A stretch of DNA of 62,387 bases from Theristus sp. LFF4_11 (taxonomy: Eukaryota; Nematoda; Chromadorea; Monhysterida; Xyalidae), in NCBI GenBank assembly GCA_030248135.1, contig JASANC010003099.1, positions 1 to 62,387 on the forward strand, in the 5' to 3' direction. Under the pieces are notes generated by a model. The model was not told the DNA's origin, ran no database searches, and was given only the letters and a program-made list of their open reading frames with translations. Every line of letters begins with the position of its first letter. The first letter of the stretch is position 1. The translations under genes and the position numbers were made by a program. Shown piece after piece: positions 1 to 13,600 of this stretch.

Positions 1-745
1 TAGAGATGTAAGGGTCAAAAAAAAAATGTTTTTTTATTTTTTTTTTAAAAAAAAGTAAAAAAATGAGCATTTTTTTTTATTTTTTTTTATTAAAAATTTT
101 TGAAATTTTTTCTTTAATGTGCCCTGAAAATGCCGTTTTTGGCATAATTTTTCGAAAGTTCAACAAAAATTTTCTTTGACTTTACCTTGTCACTTAGTCT
201 TCAACGCTGCAGGTGGTATTCTGGATTGATTTATCGACTGTTTTCAGCCTTGGTGAGTGATGATCGACTCGCGCATTGAAGTACTTGAGCGTCGCAAAGG
301 CTAGTTCAACAAATTCCGATGCCGCTAAGGTGAGATAGAAGCAGAGAACTCACATTTATGCATCGTTTTTCAGGATCTCGAAAGGTCGAAATTGCACTGT
401 CTGCCACTGCAAGCGTAACTTCGTTGGTTGCTCGTTGCTGTTTCGCCTCGTGTCGTCATGATCACACCGGTTTGTTGTTGAACTTGTTTCCGTGTTATTT
501 GAGGTGAATTGAGAGGCAAAACACGAGACGTGATGTCGTCGGTGGGAAAATGGGGTCGCAGAAACCAAGTCTGAAATTTTCACCCTCCTCCCATATGAGT
601 GGGGGTCATATGGTAAGTCGGTGGCTCCTCAGATGGTGATATTCGGACTCCCTGAAAAATTCTGAACAACTTTCATTTTAAAAAAAAATTTAAAAAAAAA
701 ATTTGAAAAAAAAAAATAGAAAATTTTTTTTTCTTGACATCTCTA
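1..745. mobile_element. hAT-like non-autonomous element with TAGAGATGT ends
   Basis: The first bases read TAGAGATGTAAGGGTC and the stretch ends in TTGACATCTCTA, the inverse of the start, so the two ends form terminal inverted repeats of about 9-10 bp followed by A/T-rich runs. The end TAGAG fits the YARNG pattern of hAT transposons. The left target duplication lies outside the window, so the class cannot be confirmed. Internal sequence (about 190-590) recurs at 33296-33775 with the same start but without the right end. No transposase is seen; the internal open frames are short. Confidence 0.55.
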
Positions 746-850
746 GGGGGGGGGGTGCCCGGTTTTAGGGGGGGTGGCACGGTGCCCCCCCCCACCCGAC
801 GGTCTCTGGTGCTCGGGGGGGGGGTGTACCCCCCCACCCCCCCTCGCCCT
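746..850. repeat. Poly-G/poly-C fragment of the CAGTACCG repeat family
   Basis: G- and C-homopolymer runs with the words GTGGCACGGTGC and GACGGTCTCTGGTGCTC, also present many times in 34820-36360. It is a fragment of the repeat family that forms the large cluster at 31-37.8 kb. The TAGAGATGT element abuts it directly. Confidence 0.55.
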
Positions 851-1310
851 GATCGCAAAATGAATGGCCCATCGCAAAATGAGTGGCCCATCGCAAAATG
901 AGTAGGTTCCTGATCTTAAACCTAATCCTAAGCGAAGCCTTTTGGTTAAGGTGAAAATGTTGCTTGCAATGAGTCATTGTAGTAGGTTCCTAAGCCAAGC
1001 CTTTTTGATAAGGTGAAATTGATCATTTTCACCTTATCAAAAAGGCTTGGCTTAGGATCAGGTTTAGGAACCTACGACTCATTGCAAGCAACATTTTTCA
1101 CCTTATCCAAAAGGCTTGGCTTTGGATTCGGAACCTACAACGGCAACGACTCATTGCAAGCAACCTCAGATCAAAAATCACTTTTAAGAAAGTATACAAA
1201 TCGTTGGGCCATTCATTTTGTGTTGGGCCACTTATTTTGTGTAGGGCCATTCATTTTGCGATGGGCCATTCATTTTGCGATAGGCCATTCATTTTGTCTT
1301 GGGCCACGCA
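850..1310. repeat. Large imperfect inverted repeat
   Basis: The left arm (about 850-1015) contains CGCAAAATGAATGGCCC and AGCCTTTTTGATAAGGTGAA. The right arm (about 1025-1300) carries the reverse complements TTCACCTTATCAAAAAGGCT and GGGCCATTCATTTTGCG. The centre lies near 1015-1026. A related single arm is found at about 30880-30960. Probably a foldback element or two opposed copies of one repeat; no terminal duplication was identified. Confidence 0.6.
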
Positions 1311-1613
1311 TTAGTAAAGAGCGCCAAAATATCGATGAGGAATGAGGATATTAGCGTAAAATCTTCAAATTTGAAAAATTGCCACTTATTTTTTTCATCA
1401 ATTTATTTTAAACTTACGTTACTCCCTCCCTACTCTACTCTTGAATCTTCTTGACAGGCGTAGGCAATTGAGTTTGAGTACTGCATTTGAGTTCTACGAT
1501 TGCTGTGTTTGTCAAACGCGAAAACACAAGCAAGAAGAAGACGTGAGAAAGGTGCACACGACGCACGAACAAGAAGAACGTCGCGTCGGGAGAAAACGGA
1601 CAAACTTGCAAAA

Positions 1614-4600
1614 ATGAGCCGTTTATTGTGGGTGTTCCTATTGTTGCTCGCGTTGTATTCGATTGAGTGCAGTTGCTTTTATTTGCCTGGTTTGGCGCCG
1701 GTGAATTTTTGCGAAAAAGGACATGAGTCGCCGACATGCAAAGTTGGTGGTTGTTTGCTTGTTTTTTCGGTTTTTTTCATCTCAATTTCTCATTGTAGCA
1801 GAAGAGCATCTGAGTTCTTTCATGCTGTTTATTATTTTGTTCACATTTCAGTCGAACATCTCGATTTTCGTCAACAAACTCGACTCCGATCAGTCTGTAA
1901 TTCCATTTGAATATCATCAGTAAGTCAGTGATGAAAATAATTTCTCTTCAAGTTTACCAGCTTTATGTCAACTGTTATTTGGTTTATTCAGATTCAAATT
2001 CAGATTCAGATTCTTTATTTCAACGCACAACATAAGTCAAGTCATAAGTTTATGAAATTATGCGATTTCAGTTTCGACTTTTGCATCGCCGATGAGAGCG
2101 AAAGTCCGGTGGAAAATCTCGGTCAGGTGCTCTTTGGGGAGCGCATTCGCCCGTCAATGTATAAGGTGCCGTTTTACTTTTTTTGCGAAACACGGGCACC
2201 TCCGGCTTCGTGCACGTTATTTTTCTCTTTTGAATGACTCTTCACCTGATTTTCAAGTGAATGCATGGCAAACAGCGCGTTTTTTTGAAAATCTGTCGGT
2301 CTTCCAAATAACATGCACACCGATTGTGAACGACAGAACGAGTTTTACTTTAACAAAGTTTTATTTTCTCAAAGTATACCGAAACTTACTTTGTTGCGCG
2401 CTGTTCTGCAGCTGAACTTTCGCGAAGGCAAAGACTGCACGTTGCTGTGCGAGAAGACGTACAAGTCGGGCGATGAGAAGGTCAGCGCGAAGCTGCAACA
2501 GCTGCAGCGTGGCATTCGCATGAACTATCAGCATCATTGGTGAGAGCGGGCATTGTCTCAGTTCACAATTGTATCAGATCAAGCCGACAATTCTGTTGTG
2601 GTGAAACATAAGCTCAGCACTAAATGTAAAGTAGGTTTGATTAAACCTGTCACTTTTTTCTGCAGAATGCAGAGCATGAAACTTCGAATCTCAATAAGAA
2701 CGACGAATGTGTTGGGTTTGGTTGGATACAAACACCCCATTTGTGGCTGGACATTCCAATTCCGTTCTTTTTCTTTCGCAAGCGCTGTGTTCTGTGAAGT
2801 GACAGGTTTAAACGAACATACTTTAGGCACATCACTATTAGATGTGGGTCGGGTAGACCGTTTTTTGTGTAAGTGTTTAAGTGTACATGCCAGCTAATCC
2901 GTGCACGGCCAAGAATTGCTGTATTTCTATTTTCGCGCAGGATCGTCGACAACATGCCGGTGACGTTCTGCTGGATTGGCTCGCAGGAGCAGCGTGTGTG
3001 CAGCACCGGCTTCCCCATGGGCTGCTACGTGACACCCGACGGAAAGCCGAAAGACGCCTGTGTGCTCAGTGTCCGTGTTTTGTTGTTGTTTTATTGTTGG
3101 ATTCGATTTTGTTGGTTGAATGAAACGTAGAACGGAGTTTGACAGCGAGCAAGGCGAGACAAACACCATTCTGTGTGTGCATTCAAGTAAAGCGCACCAG
3201 CACAAACAATAACACTGATTCGTTCATTGTACGATCCCACTGTCTCAGAATATTTTCACTACAAAATGCGTGTCAAGTTAACCTTTTTATTTTTGATTTG
3301 TTATCATGACTTTCAGCTGGACTACAACGCACCGGACACCTATTACCTATTCAACCATGTTGATCTTGACGTCAGCTTTCGTGACATGAGCCAGGATCCA
3401 AACTATTTCGATCACCCGATTGGCGGCCGCATCATTGGCGTTAGAGTGCACCCGAGAAGGTCAGTGAAAAGGTGCTTGCTGCACCGAGTTAGCTGAGAAA
3501 ACCAGGTGTTTCCGAGTCTGTGTTGTGAACTGGTTTGTGTGGTCTAGTGGTTTGACTAGTTTGACGGCTCTGAATGCGCATCCAACAGATGCAACAGAAA
3601 ACACCAGTGTGTTTATTTTTCCTCTGGTCTTACGGTTGTTTTCCGCTAGTCTTGCGCTTGATTGTTATTATTTACGATTTACAGTTATAACACTTTCGCG
3701 AAATTTCCGTTGCCTTTTGCGTTGTCTGTCTTGTAGTTCGTTGCAAAGAACAGCGAAACGTTCGCTCAGAAAAAAGCGCTTGCATTGCAAGTTGCAACTG
3801 TTCAAAAGTGGCACATTTAACCGTGCGTTGTTGCAGTATCGCGCACCCGGCGAAAGACAAGCTCGACTGCACGCTACAGGCGAAACCACTCGGCATCAAA
3901 CCGGAACAGAAGGACTTCAACATCATCTACTCGTATACGGTCAAGTTTTCAGTGCGTTGTTGTTGGTTTCTTGATTTGTTTTGGTTTTCTTTTCTTTGCG
4001 GTTTTCAGTTTCTAGTGGACTGCATTTTAAGAAAATCAGAAAAGGCCTAATTAATCTCTGCGCACAACACAGGAGACGAGCGTAAAGTGGTCGAGTCGTT
4101 GGGACTACATTTTAGACTCGATGCACAACACAAACATTCAGTGGTTCAGGTACGTGCGCTTTTTTCTTGTGCATGGTTTTCTAGCTGTCTGTTGGTTTGG
4201 TTGTGAAAGCCAACCAAAAATTTGCAAGCTTTGAAAATTATCAAACGCACTGCAGCATTCTGAACTCGCTGGTGATCGTGTTGTTCCTGAGTGGAATGGT
4301 TGCGATGATCATGCTGCGGACGTTGCACAGAGACATTGCCCGCTACAACCAACTCGACAATGCCGTCAGTTTTTTTCAATCATTTTGTTTATTTGTTTGT
4401 TTTTCTCTATTTTTGAAAGTCTGGTCTTATCTAGATATTATGGTACGTTCTTGTGTTCAGTCAGTATAATCTGGCAAAATTGTTTGTGTGTGTGTGTGTG
4501 TATGTTGTGGATTGAGTTCTTCGGATGTTGCATTCAAGGTGTTTCAAGTCAGTTTTTTGCAGTGCTTTTTTCTTCATTGCCCCAGTAAATTACAGAATCG

Positions 4601-7600
4601 TATTGCGCTTGCGTGTCTTTAATTAAAACTTAGTTGAACTTTTTCAATAAAACGTTTTCTTCTGTGCGCGATTTACTCGACAAAACTTGTGTTGCTTACT
4701 GCACGCACACACGACGGCAGAAGAGCACATGAAACTGTAATGTCATTGTGTGTGGCATTTAGCGTTCGATTGCTCGTGTTTTGTCATGAGGAAAAAGTGT
4801 GTGTGAGAAGTGACATAATACAAACGTGTAATTATGAATTCGAATTCAGATTCTGGGTGAAATGGTTTGCACTGCGTGTCTATTTTGCGGGAAAAGCGGG
4901 AAAGACACATTTTAAGGAAAGGGGTTGTTGCTTGTTGGCACGTGTGGAAATATGGAAATAAAATAGCCAAGACTAAATAGAGTTCAAAGAAACGGAATGC
5001 TTGAAAATTTCAAACCAAGGTGTACGTTTCATTCAAAAACAGCATTTTGCGAACATTTCAGGAGGACGCGCAAGAAGAGTTCGGCTGGAAGCTGGTGCAT
5101 GGCGACGTGTTCCGTCCGCCGCGTCGTGGCATGCTGCTGGCCGTGTTCATCGGCAGCGGCTCGCAAATACTCTGCATGGCCGTCATCACGCTGTGTCAGT
5201 GCTGCTGCATTCGCTTTGTTCTCGCTGCTGGTTTCCGGGTGGGCAACTGAGTGTGAGACGTGTACAGAGTGGAGTGAATGATGGAAAAGGTGGGTGTGTG
5301 CCTTCAAACGTGCGTTTGTTCGCGAAACGGGAACTGGCATTGGAATGTTGGCTTTTGGACGAGTTGCAAGGTTAGCTGCGTTGAAAGATTCCCATGTGCG
5401 CAATGGTCTGTTGCCATCATCTTTTTTTATTGGTATTGCATACTCAGCCAGTAATGAGCAAGCAGATTGTATGTACAAATGACACATGTTTCAGACAGCT
5501 GGATTATATCTGGGAGCTTTGATATTAGTTGAGCTGTATCTACATATGTATTGCAGGATTATTGACATTCTATTATGTACAGTTTTGTGCAGACTGGGAG
5601 ACCTTTGAATTGCCATGCGCCGTCCGGTGCGGAACGGGGACCTTCTTTTGCCCTGCTCCTGGGCAATTCCTGGACATACAAGAGCAAAGAGTGGAATTCC
5701 TTGGCAATTCAAAAGTCTAGTTGTTAACATTCAAACATTTCACCAGTGTACAAAATTAGCGGACCGCTCAACTGAGCACCAATGTTGTGGTCGTTGGGTT
5801 TACTCACTGGGTGAGCTCACTTAGAGTCGTTAGCTCAGTTGCCCCAGTCTCAGCCACACCGTTGTCCCGTCTCGGACCAGCCGTTTGACTCGACGTTGTG
5901 TGCTCGGCATGGTGGTCGCCATTTTCTGCCACACTCGCAGAGTTGCTGGCATTTGTGGTGTTGTCGTCCGTTTGGCGATACCTGGCGAGCAGATAGGCGA
6001 GGTTGATGGTGCACACGGCGATCAACAGCAGCAGCACACCGTGCACCACAAAGCCGCGCTGCTTCGTTGCTGCCGGTGCCGGTAGTGCGTCGATGCCTGA
6101 ACGTTCACCATTGAATGATTCATATGTGACGCTTCGAATGCTGGACGCTTTTCGATTGCCGATATTAGTGCTCACACGGGTGGAGAGGAGCACATCACTC
6201 ACTGATGAGGCTACCTCTCGTGCATCTGATGTTGGTCTGGCCAAGCCGCTGAGAACATCTATACAACCTGGACTTACGTTGCAACTCATAGTATGGTTTT
6301 CAACACCAATTCTGAACAAGCGCATTGGACGCGTTTCATTACTTGTCCACTGAGCTGGCTACAAACGCTGCTTGTTGGTCCGGAACGTGTGCAAAACCAA
6401 CCAAGCACACAGAGTGTTCCAACGACCAGCACCAACAGACACAACGCCATCATGCAGGCGACCGTGCGCGCGCGTGGCGGCCACGCCGGAGCCGTGTACT
6501 TTTCGTGACTGAAAGAAAACGAATTCAAAAACAGCAGACTCACGAACTGCTTGACAGACACGACAGTGAATTCGGAGTTGCACAACTTGCGAATCGACTC
6601 GCAAGTGCTCTGGTGGTTGTCAATGAAGGAGCTAGCACCTGAACGCGAGTGCTGCGAGTGCACTGGCGGCGGCGTGCGCCCATTTGCCCCTGCACAATTC
6701 GCAGGCGTTCGCGGCCAGTGCCGTGTTCAGTCGACGCGACTGCACGAGACACTCGGTGTGCACGAACGCACTCGTGCCGCGGCAGTTGCACGCCTGCCTC
6801 AGGTCGCCCTTCGACTGCGTCGACCCGTCGTAGCAGTAGCGGCACTGCGCCGACAGAAGGCCACCTGCGTCGCAACTACATACAGTCTGACTCTAAAATA
6901 TAGGGAAGCAGCTGATTGGTTCGTGGTCGTGAGGCATACTTCATTTGCCTGCACAGCAATGCCTGCACAGAAAGCATGCATCACGTGACCACCAAGTTAC
7001 CAACCAATCAGCTGATTTTCTATATTTTAGAGTTCGACTGTACGCTCTAACTCTATAACATATCCGACCAGCTGATTGGTTGATGCATGCATTCTGTGCA
7101 GGGATTCCTGTGGAGGCGGAGTTTGGTTTGCATAGAATTCATGGTGGGCACATGCATGAATTCTTTGCAAACCAAACTCCGCCTCCACAGCAATTCCTGC
7201 ATAGAATGCATGCATCAACCAATCAGCTAGTTGCTTGTGTTGTAGAGTCAGGCTGTAACCACTGTACAATCGGTGTCGTAAACTCCTGTTCGTAAAACAT
7301 AGTGATGTTACATCGTCACAAACACGCACGCTCCTGTTGTGTGACCTGTCGCATGTGTACACATGGTCTGTACGCTTGTGCACAATTCTGTTGTGTCATA
7401 AGCCGACTGCAATGTCGTAACAGTAGACTTCTCATAGCTTAACATTGCAAGTGACTGGTGAATTCAAAATTACCAGCTTATTTCAAATCAACACTCACCT
7501 GAAGACGTGCTCGGCTGGAGAGTTGTTGATTCCAGGTCACCCTGACAGTCAGGCACAGTGCCATTTGAATGACATGTGACGCTGTGGACCAGTGGCTGGT

Positions 7601-10600
7601 GCACTTGCGCTAACTCTTCCTGGTTCTCATTAGTAGCAAATGAGGTTGTCTTGGTGGTTTTAGTGACCGTACCAGTATTGAATGAAGAAGCCATGACCGT
7701 GATTTTTGTTGGGCGGTTCAATTAAAACACCAATACTGATTCGTTTGAAAGACATTCAGATGGCAGATGGCGAATTCAGGGCGTCTCTTTTTTCTTGCTA
7801 AATCTTAGTACTTTATCATGTTTTTTAAAAACAGTTGTACGTAATTTTTTACAACTTGCTGGTTTTAGTTAACCTGGAAACCAAAATGTTAAAATACACA
7901 ATGAAAAGAAATCCATGACGCTACAAAATTTGCATGCGAACGATAAGTGTAAAAAAATACACGGTCACGGGCTTTTAAACCAGGTTAAAAAACTGCTTTG
8001 TTGTTGATGTTTATCGGTTGCTCAACATTTTGGCGTGATTATTCATATGAAACATCGAGCTACTAAAAGAACGGCACAAATCTGCATTTTTGCACATTTT
8101 GGATGTTGTATTACGCTACAACATCTTGTCAGATCAGATTATTGTTGGGTCGGTTGGGTTATTCAAATGATTCACGTAAGGGCGCATTATTCATGTTGCA
8201 GTATTTAGTGACCGCACAGCTATGTTAAAACATAGCTGCGCGGGTACTAAGTACTGCAACATGAATGCGCCGAAAGTTTCACACCCTTTTTGTAAACGAC
8301 AAAACACAATACTGGTCGGGTTTACAACGTGGTCCCATTGTAATTGTTCTGAGTGGCGGGTTGTGATGGAAGAAATATCCGCCAAGTGGCTTTTATCAAA
8401 GAAAGGAAACATGTCAAATAGCCAGATGCAATTTTTAAATACAAAGAAATGAATCTATAAATTTTTCTTCTATGAATCTGATTTTAGAAATAGAACAGAA
8501 CTGTTTTCAAAAAAGCAAGGCAGAAACTGTTTTTCAAACCTTTCAGTCTGAATCAAAATGAGGGCTTGTCCTGTTTTGGCGCTGGGGTTTGTGCGCGTGC
8601 GAAAATTGCTTTTTTCGTATTGCATTTGCTGCACAGCTGCATAGTTCCTTAGCTTTGCTGAAACTGGGTTTGCATAATATGAATGACTGACTGTACTGCC
8701 AGTGTTATTTCAGTGTATTGTTGGGAGGACTACACGGTTATACGAAAAAAGTAGCCGTTTCTACCAACCGAAGCCTCATCATAGCGGTCGATTTTTGAAG
8801 TTTAGCACGATAAATGTTTGGTATACAAGAGTTGCAAAAAGCAAATTCTCAGCCTGGACGGAAAATAGACGCTTGCTGGAGTTTCGTTTGGTTTGAACTT
8901 GTCTGGGTAACGTTTTTGGTGTGGAAAGCGAAATCTGAGAGAAATAAACATTTTGCAGCAATTCTGGTTTGGTTTTTATGCCTGTGGTACTACCTAGGGT
9001 TAGGGGAAAAAAAAATCCGGATTTTTTTTTTAAATTAAAAAAATTTTTTTTTTAAAAAAAAAAAAATTTTTTTACAAGTTAGGTTTGTTCGAAGCGTCTC
9101 GTCGAGCTGAGTTCATCTAGACTATTTTCAGAACGATCCGGAAAACTATAAGAGCGAAAATCGTGTTTTATTGAAATTATGTCCATTTCATAGAGGGAAA
9201 GTTGCATTTTCAACAGTAAAACAGGACAATTTTCGACGTGTACTTGAATATTGAACCGTTCTTAGTTGTTCCTCTTTAGAAAATTACCAAAATTTGACTG
9301 TGTTCAAAAATTCCTGTTTGCTGTAGCTAATTCGGCAACCCCTGTCGACCCGGTCGCCCCCCCCCCCCAAGACACTTACTTTCAGGTTCAACCAGCTATG
9401 CTATCTGCCACATGGCGAGAGCCCACTCTTCAAATCATCGTATCGAAAACACGTACCATGATTTCGCGATCACGTTGCGGGCAACTGACAGACGCAAGTT
9501 TAACACGTTAGTTTAGCTCAGCACGCAAGTTTTAACATGTGGCCATGTTATCGGGTATCTGAAAAACGGTCGTGTGATGTGGTATTAACCAACATCTCCG
9601 CTCCAATTGTTTAACAATATATCGCACAACTCCATTGTAGACCTATAACATACGCCAATCAACAAAATATCATGTTCATCTCATGGCCTACCGACTGAAA
9701 AAACATGTTCTAAGTTGCAAGAAAACGATTTCTGAAACGATATTTCAATTCAGTTAAGTCATTTCAACGCTAAAAATTGACTCTAGAAGTCATCCAAATC
9801 GAAAAACATGGAGTACGTCGGTCAAAATGACCAAATAATGACATGTACCTGAGCACACAAAGAAGTTGGGAAGAAAATTTGGTTTGAACTTTCAAAAAAT
9901 TATGCCATAAATCGAATTTTCAGAGCAAAGTAGAAGAAAAATTTTTCAAATTTTTTTTTTAAGTTTGAAAAAAAAAATCCAAATTTTTAAAAAAAAAAAA
10001 ACGAAAAAAAAAATAAAAAAAAATTTTTTTTTTCAAAGCCCCTAACCCTAGTACTACCGACCAAGATTTTCGCAAAACATGACATCAAAAACGTGAAAGA
10101 ACTGCCGTTGTTACAGTGTACATACATGCACATGTGTCTTGTGCTTCTGATTTCGATCTTTGAACGCGTCAGAGAAAAAAATGTTGCGACAGAACTGGAC
10201 ACCGACACAGACATTGCGCAAGGTTCCGCTAAGGCTACGCTCGCACCAGTGCGTTGCATTGAGCTGCACTAACTTTTGTGCTCCACCAAGCTTCCATAGC
10301 AGAGAGGCACAAGTCAGTTTTGAAGAAGGAAACTTACAGTTGCATATCAATCAATGCATATCAGTGACATGAGAAACGTCGGTAAACCCAAAAGAATGCG
10401 TAACAGGTTCAAAGACGTGTGGTATTTGTGACTTTCTCTCAAGGAAAAACACGAGCATTGACTTGGACTAGGCTTTGGCGCGAACCAACAACAACAATTT
10501 TTTCTGTGTGTCAACCTTTCTTGTGGTGTTCAGTTGGGAGGCTAACAAGTAGGCACGTGACTCTTCAAGATTTATAAAACCAGTTTTAAAAACTTAAACT

Positions 10601-13600
10601 GGTGCACAACAACGGGAGGCTAAGCGTGTTATTTTCGAAAGTTACTGTGTCGGTCCTAGCGAGGCCAACGTTGTGGTATTACGAGTTTTTTTCGTGGTAT
10701 GCTTCAATCAATTTCAGGTGATACGGTTTCTGTCTCATGAAATGGTGCATATGGAACAGCTAGAGACAAACGTGACCATTTGTGAATGTCGGCTTGCAAA
10801 AAACTCTAACAAAATTTCAGTTTGAAAAACGTTCTGCTTTCTTTTGCTTTTGTTTGCCTGACATTCAATGATAAATGTCCAGCTGACAAGTCGTAAAGCA
10901 TGAGAACACTTGGCTTGATCAGCTTGGTGTCCCATCATTGTTTTATTTTATTTAGTTCAGCACTTGCAGCACAGTGACTTCCAGGTGGTACAAATGTGTG
11001 CTCAGTATCAATGGCGTGTGTCTGCTTCAAGTCTGATTTCACAAACGTGTCCTATTGGTAGAATTGGGAAAATGCACATTGAATGAGCTTAGAACTGTGT
11101 GAGCGTGCCTTGAACAACAGCCACACAAACATTATGCTGATGGTGGGACAGAAACACAGTTTGGCTGGCATTGGCCGTGTTTGAAATGTCGCTGCACAAG
11201 CACTGGCCGTGTGTTGTCTGGTGTGACAATGTACGTACGCTGACTCGTATGCACACTCGAAAATAATACAATATCGATTAGGACACGTGTCTCGTGTGCG
11301 CCTAATGACACACAGACACAACCAACCTGGATTTGACGGGGGACACCGCTGTGCGATCACTTTCGGGGTTGGGACGATCGTGGAAGCAAAAATTGGAAAT
11401 TGAGAAAAGTGCAAATTGGAACCAGCTGCATTTGCATTTTGAAGTGAAGAATTTGAAAAAAATGGAAGCCAAAGCAAGAACACAGCTGTACTTGTGTGCA
11501 CTGTTTTCCATGATGTGAAACAGCAAAACCAGAATCACTTTTCAAAGTGGTTCTAGTGTGCGACAGGCATGATTATCGGAGAACTTTCGACAACTTTTAG
11601 TTGAACTGGAAGCGGCGTTTACAAAAAGAAAAAATGGTCATTCATTCGAAACAGTTTCTTGACAGAGTAAGCGTGTGAAAACCATTAACTGGCACATGCT
11701 GTTAATAAACTGAAATTGCAACAATTAATAAACTTAACTGTTTTCTCCGAACACATGGAGAACATTCGAATTTCACGTGAACAGAACGAATTTCACCTTG
11801 AAATAAACAAAACTGGGCTGAAAAGATGTGCATTTTTGGCGGCGTGAATTGGTTGTGTGTTTCTGGTTTTGGTTTATTGAAGTGTAAAAGGCGTTTGTTT
11901 TATCGTTTGTTGAAATTTGTTTAAACCACCATATTGCGCAATAAACACCAGGCAACTGGTTTTAAACATTCAAACCAGGCAACAAAACGTTCAAAAACAT
12001 CTTTAAAAAACGACCGAAAAGCGTTGTGTTGTTGTTGTTGCAGTTCCGCGTGTCACAATGCCATTGGTGACTTTTTGGAACCCTTCAGTTTTCGTGCCAG
12101 GCGGGTGTCGGGCTGTTGGTGATGTGTCAGATGTTTATGCGGTCCTTTGTGTGTTTCAGAGCGAGCCCACCAAAACATCCCTCGTTCCATTCAGTTCTGT
12201 CGTCATTGCTGTGATTTTTCTTGTTTTTTCTCTTCCTCTGTTTGTCCAGGACTGCCTGATCATTTTTCATCAGCAACTAAAGCACCGTTGGAGGTAGCTG
12301 AAAAGGAGTTAAGAAACTTCTCAAGTTATTGATGGTGGTGGTCTGGGGACTTGGAGATGTGTTTGTTCAGTGGGACACTTTTTTGTGATTTTGAGACGCG
12401 CGCACATGGCATGATGACACACTTGTCTGGTTTAATGGAACAGGAATTACGGTGTGAATGATTTTTGTTGTAAATCTATTTGTATTTAGTTAGTTTTGCG
12501 TGTAGTGCGTGTGATTGTGTAATGGGTAATTAACTGATAGATCCGTATTCTGTTGACTCCTAGCTGCAGCAGTGTGTTTGTCTGTGTGTGGTATTGATAA
12601 TGTTCAAATGAAGAGATATTGCTTTAAACGGACACACAAACTTCAACAATACATGTTGGCTGGCATAAAGATTTTCAAAAAATAGTATTATAAACCAGAA
12701 AATCAACCTGGAACTATGGCCGAAGCGCCAAACCAGCCAATCGCAATCACCAACGATTTCAGTTTTCGCATGTCTCGGCTTTCTGTCGCCTGCGAACCGC
12801 GGTGCGCTGATGACGTGTGCGCTAGTGCTGTACGTCTGCTTCGGCATCGTCGCCGGATATGTCTCCGCTAGACTCTACAAAAGTACGATCATGACGTTAA
12901 ACGATTCCGACTTTCTGCCAAAAACGTCTCTGAAATATTGAATTGATTATTTTTTATTGTTCAGGTTTCGGCGGCATTCACTGGAAGTCGAACGTCGTGC
13001 TGACGGCGTTCCTGTGTCCGGGGTGAGCCTGAGTTCTTTCACAATGAACTTGTATGACCGAAATTACGTCATTTGATTTACGCCCGTCTCTCGTGCACAG
13101 CAGAAGTTCAGTTTGGTGAAAAAATTGGTCAAACTAAAACTAAGAGTTGCTGTGCACGATACGCGCGTGCTTTAGAGCACATGATGTCATTCGAACGAAT
13201 TTTTTATTTAATTTTTATATGCGCTACTAACAGTGCTTCACGTGGCTTTACAACGGTTTTCCAGGCTGGTCTTTGTGATCTTTTTGGTGTGCAACATTCT
13301 CCTGTGGATGAAGCACTCATCGGCTGCAATACCATTCGGCACTTTGGTAGCACTGCTGGCGTTGTGGCTGTTCATCAGCATTCCACTGACATTCGTTGGC
13401 GCCTTCTTCGGATTCAAAAGACCGGTTCGGTGTTGTGCGTTTGTGCGCTGTGCAGCCAATCAATGTGCTGCTTTTGGATTTGAGCGCTTGAACAGGGGGT
13501 GTCCAATCAGTTCTCTGTTTCAATCATGTTGATTGGCTGCATCAGGCTGCTTCGACCAATCAGCCCGTCACCACTTGCGTTGTAATAAGTTTCGCTGTCG

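Noticed and set aside
4483..4502. TG microsatellite as a functional element
   Set aside because: A short simple repeat in an intron of TM9SF2 with no further signal.
6359..6604. Alternative frame [16 protein letters not shown] as MARCH exon 4
   Set aside because: It requires a 34-bp intron and yields no membrane segment; the contiguous frame gives the expected hydrophobic helix.
8995..9007. TTAGGG/CCCTAA words as telomeric repeats
   Set aside because: They occur once or twice at the ends of a dispersed element with 8-bp duplications, not as an array, so this is not a telomere.
9266..9511. Open frame starting [12 protein letters not shown], recurring in all hAT-like copies (32839, 37128, 56438)
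   Set aside because: Conserved only because the element is repeated. It runs through a variable C-homopolymer that shifts the frame between copies, is short, and has no transposase motif.
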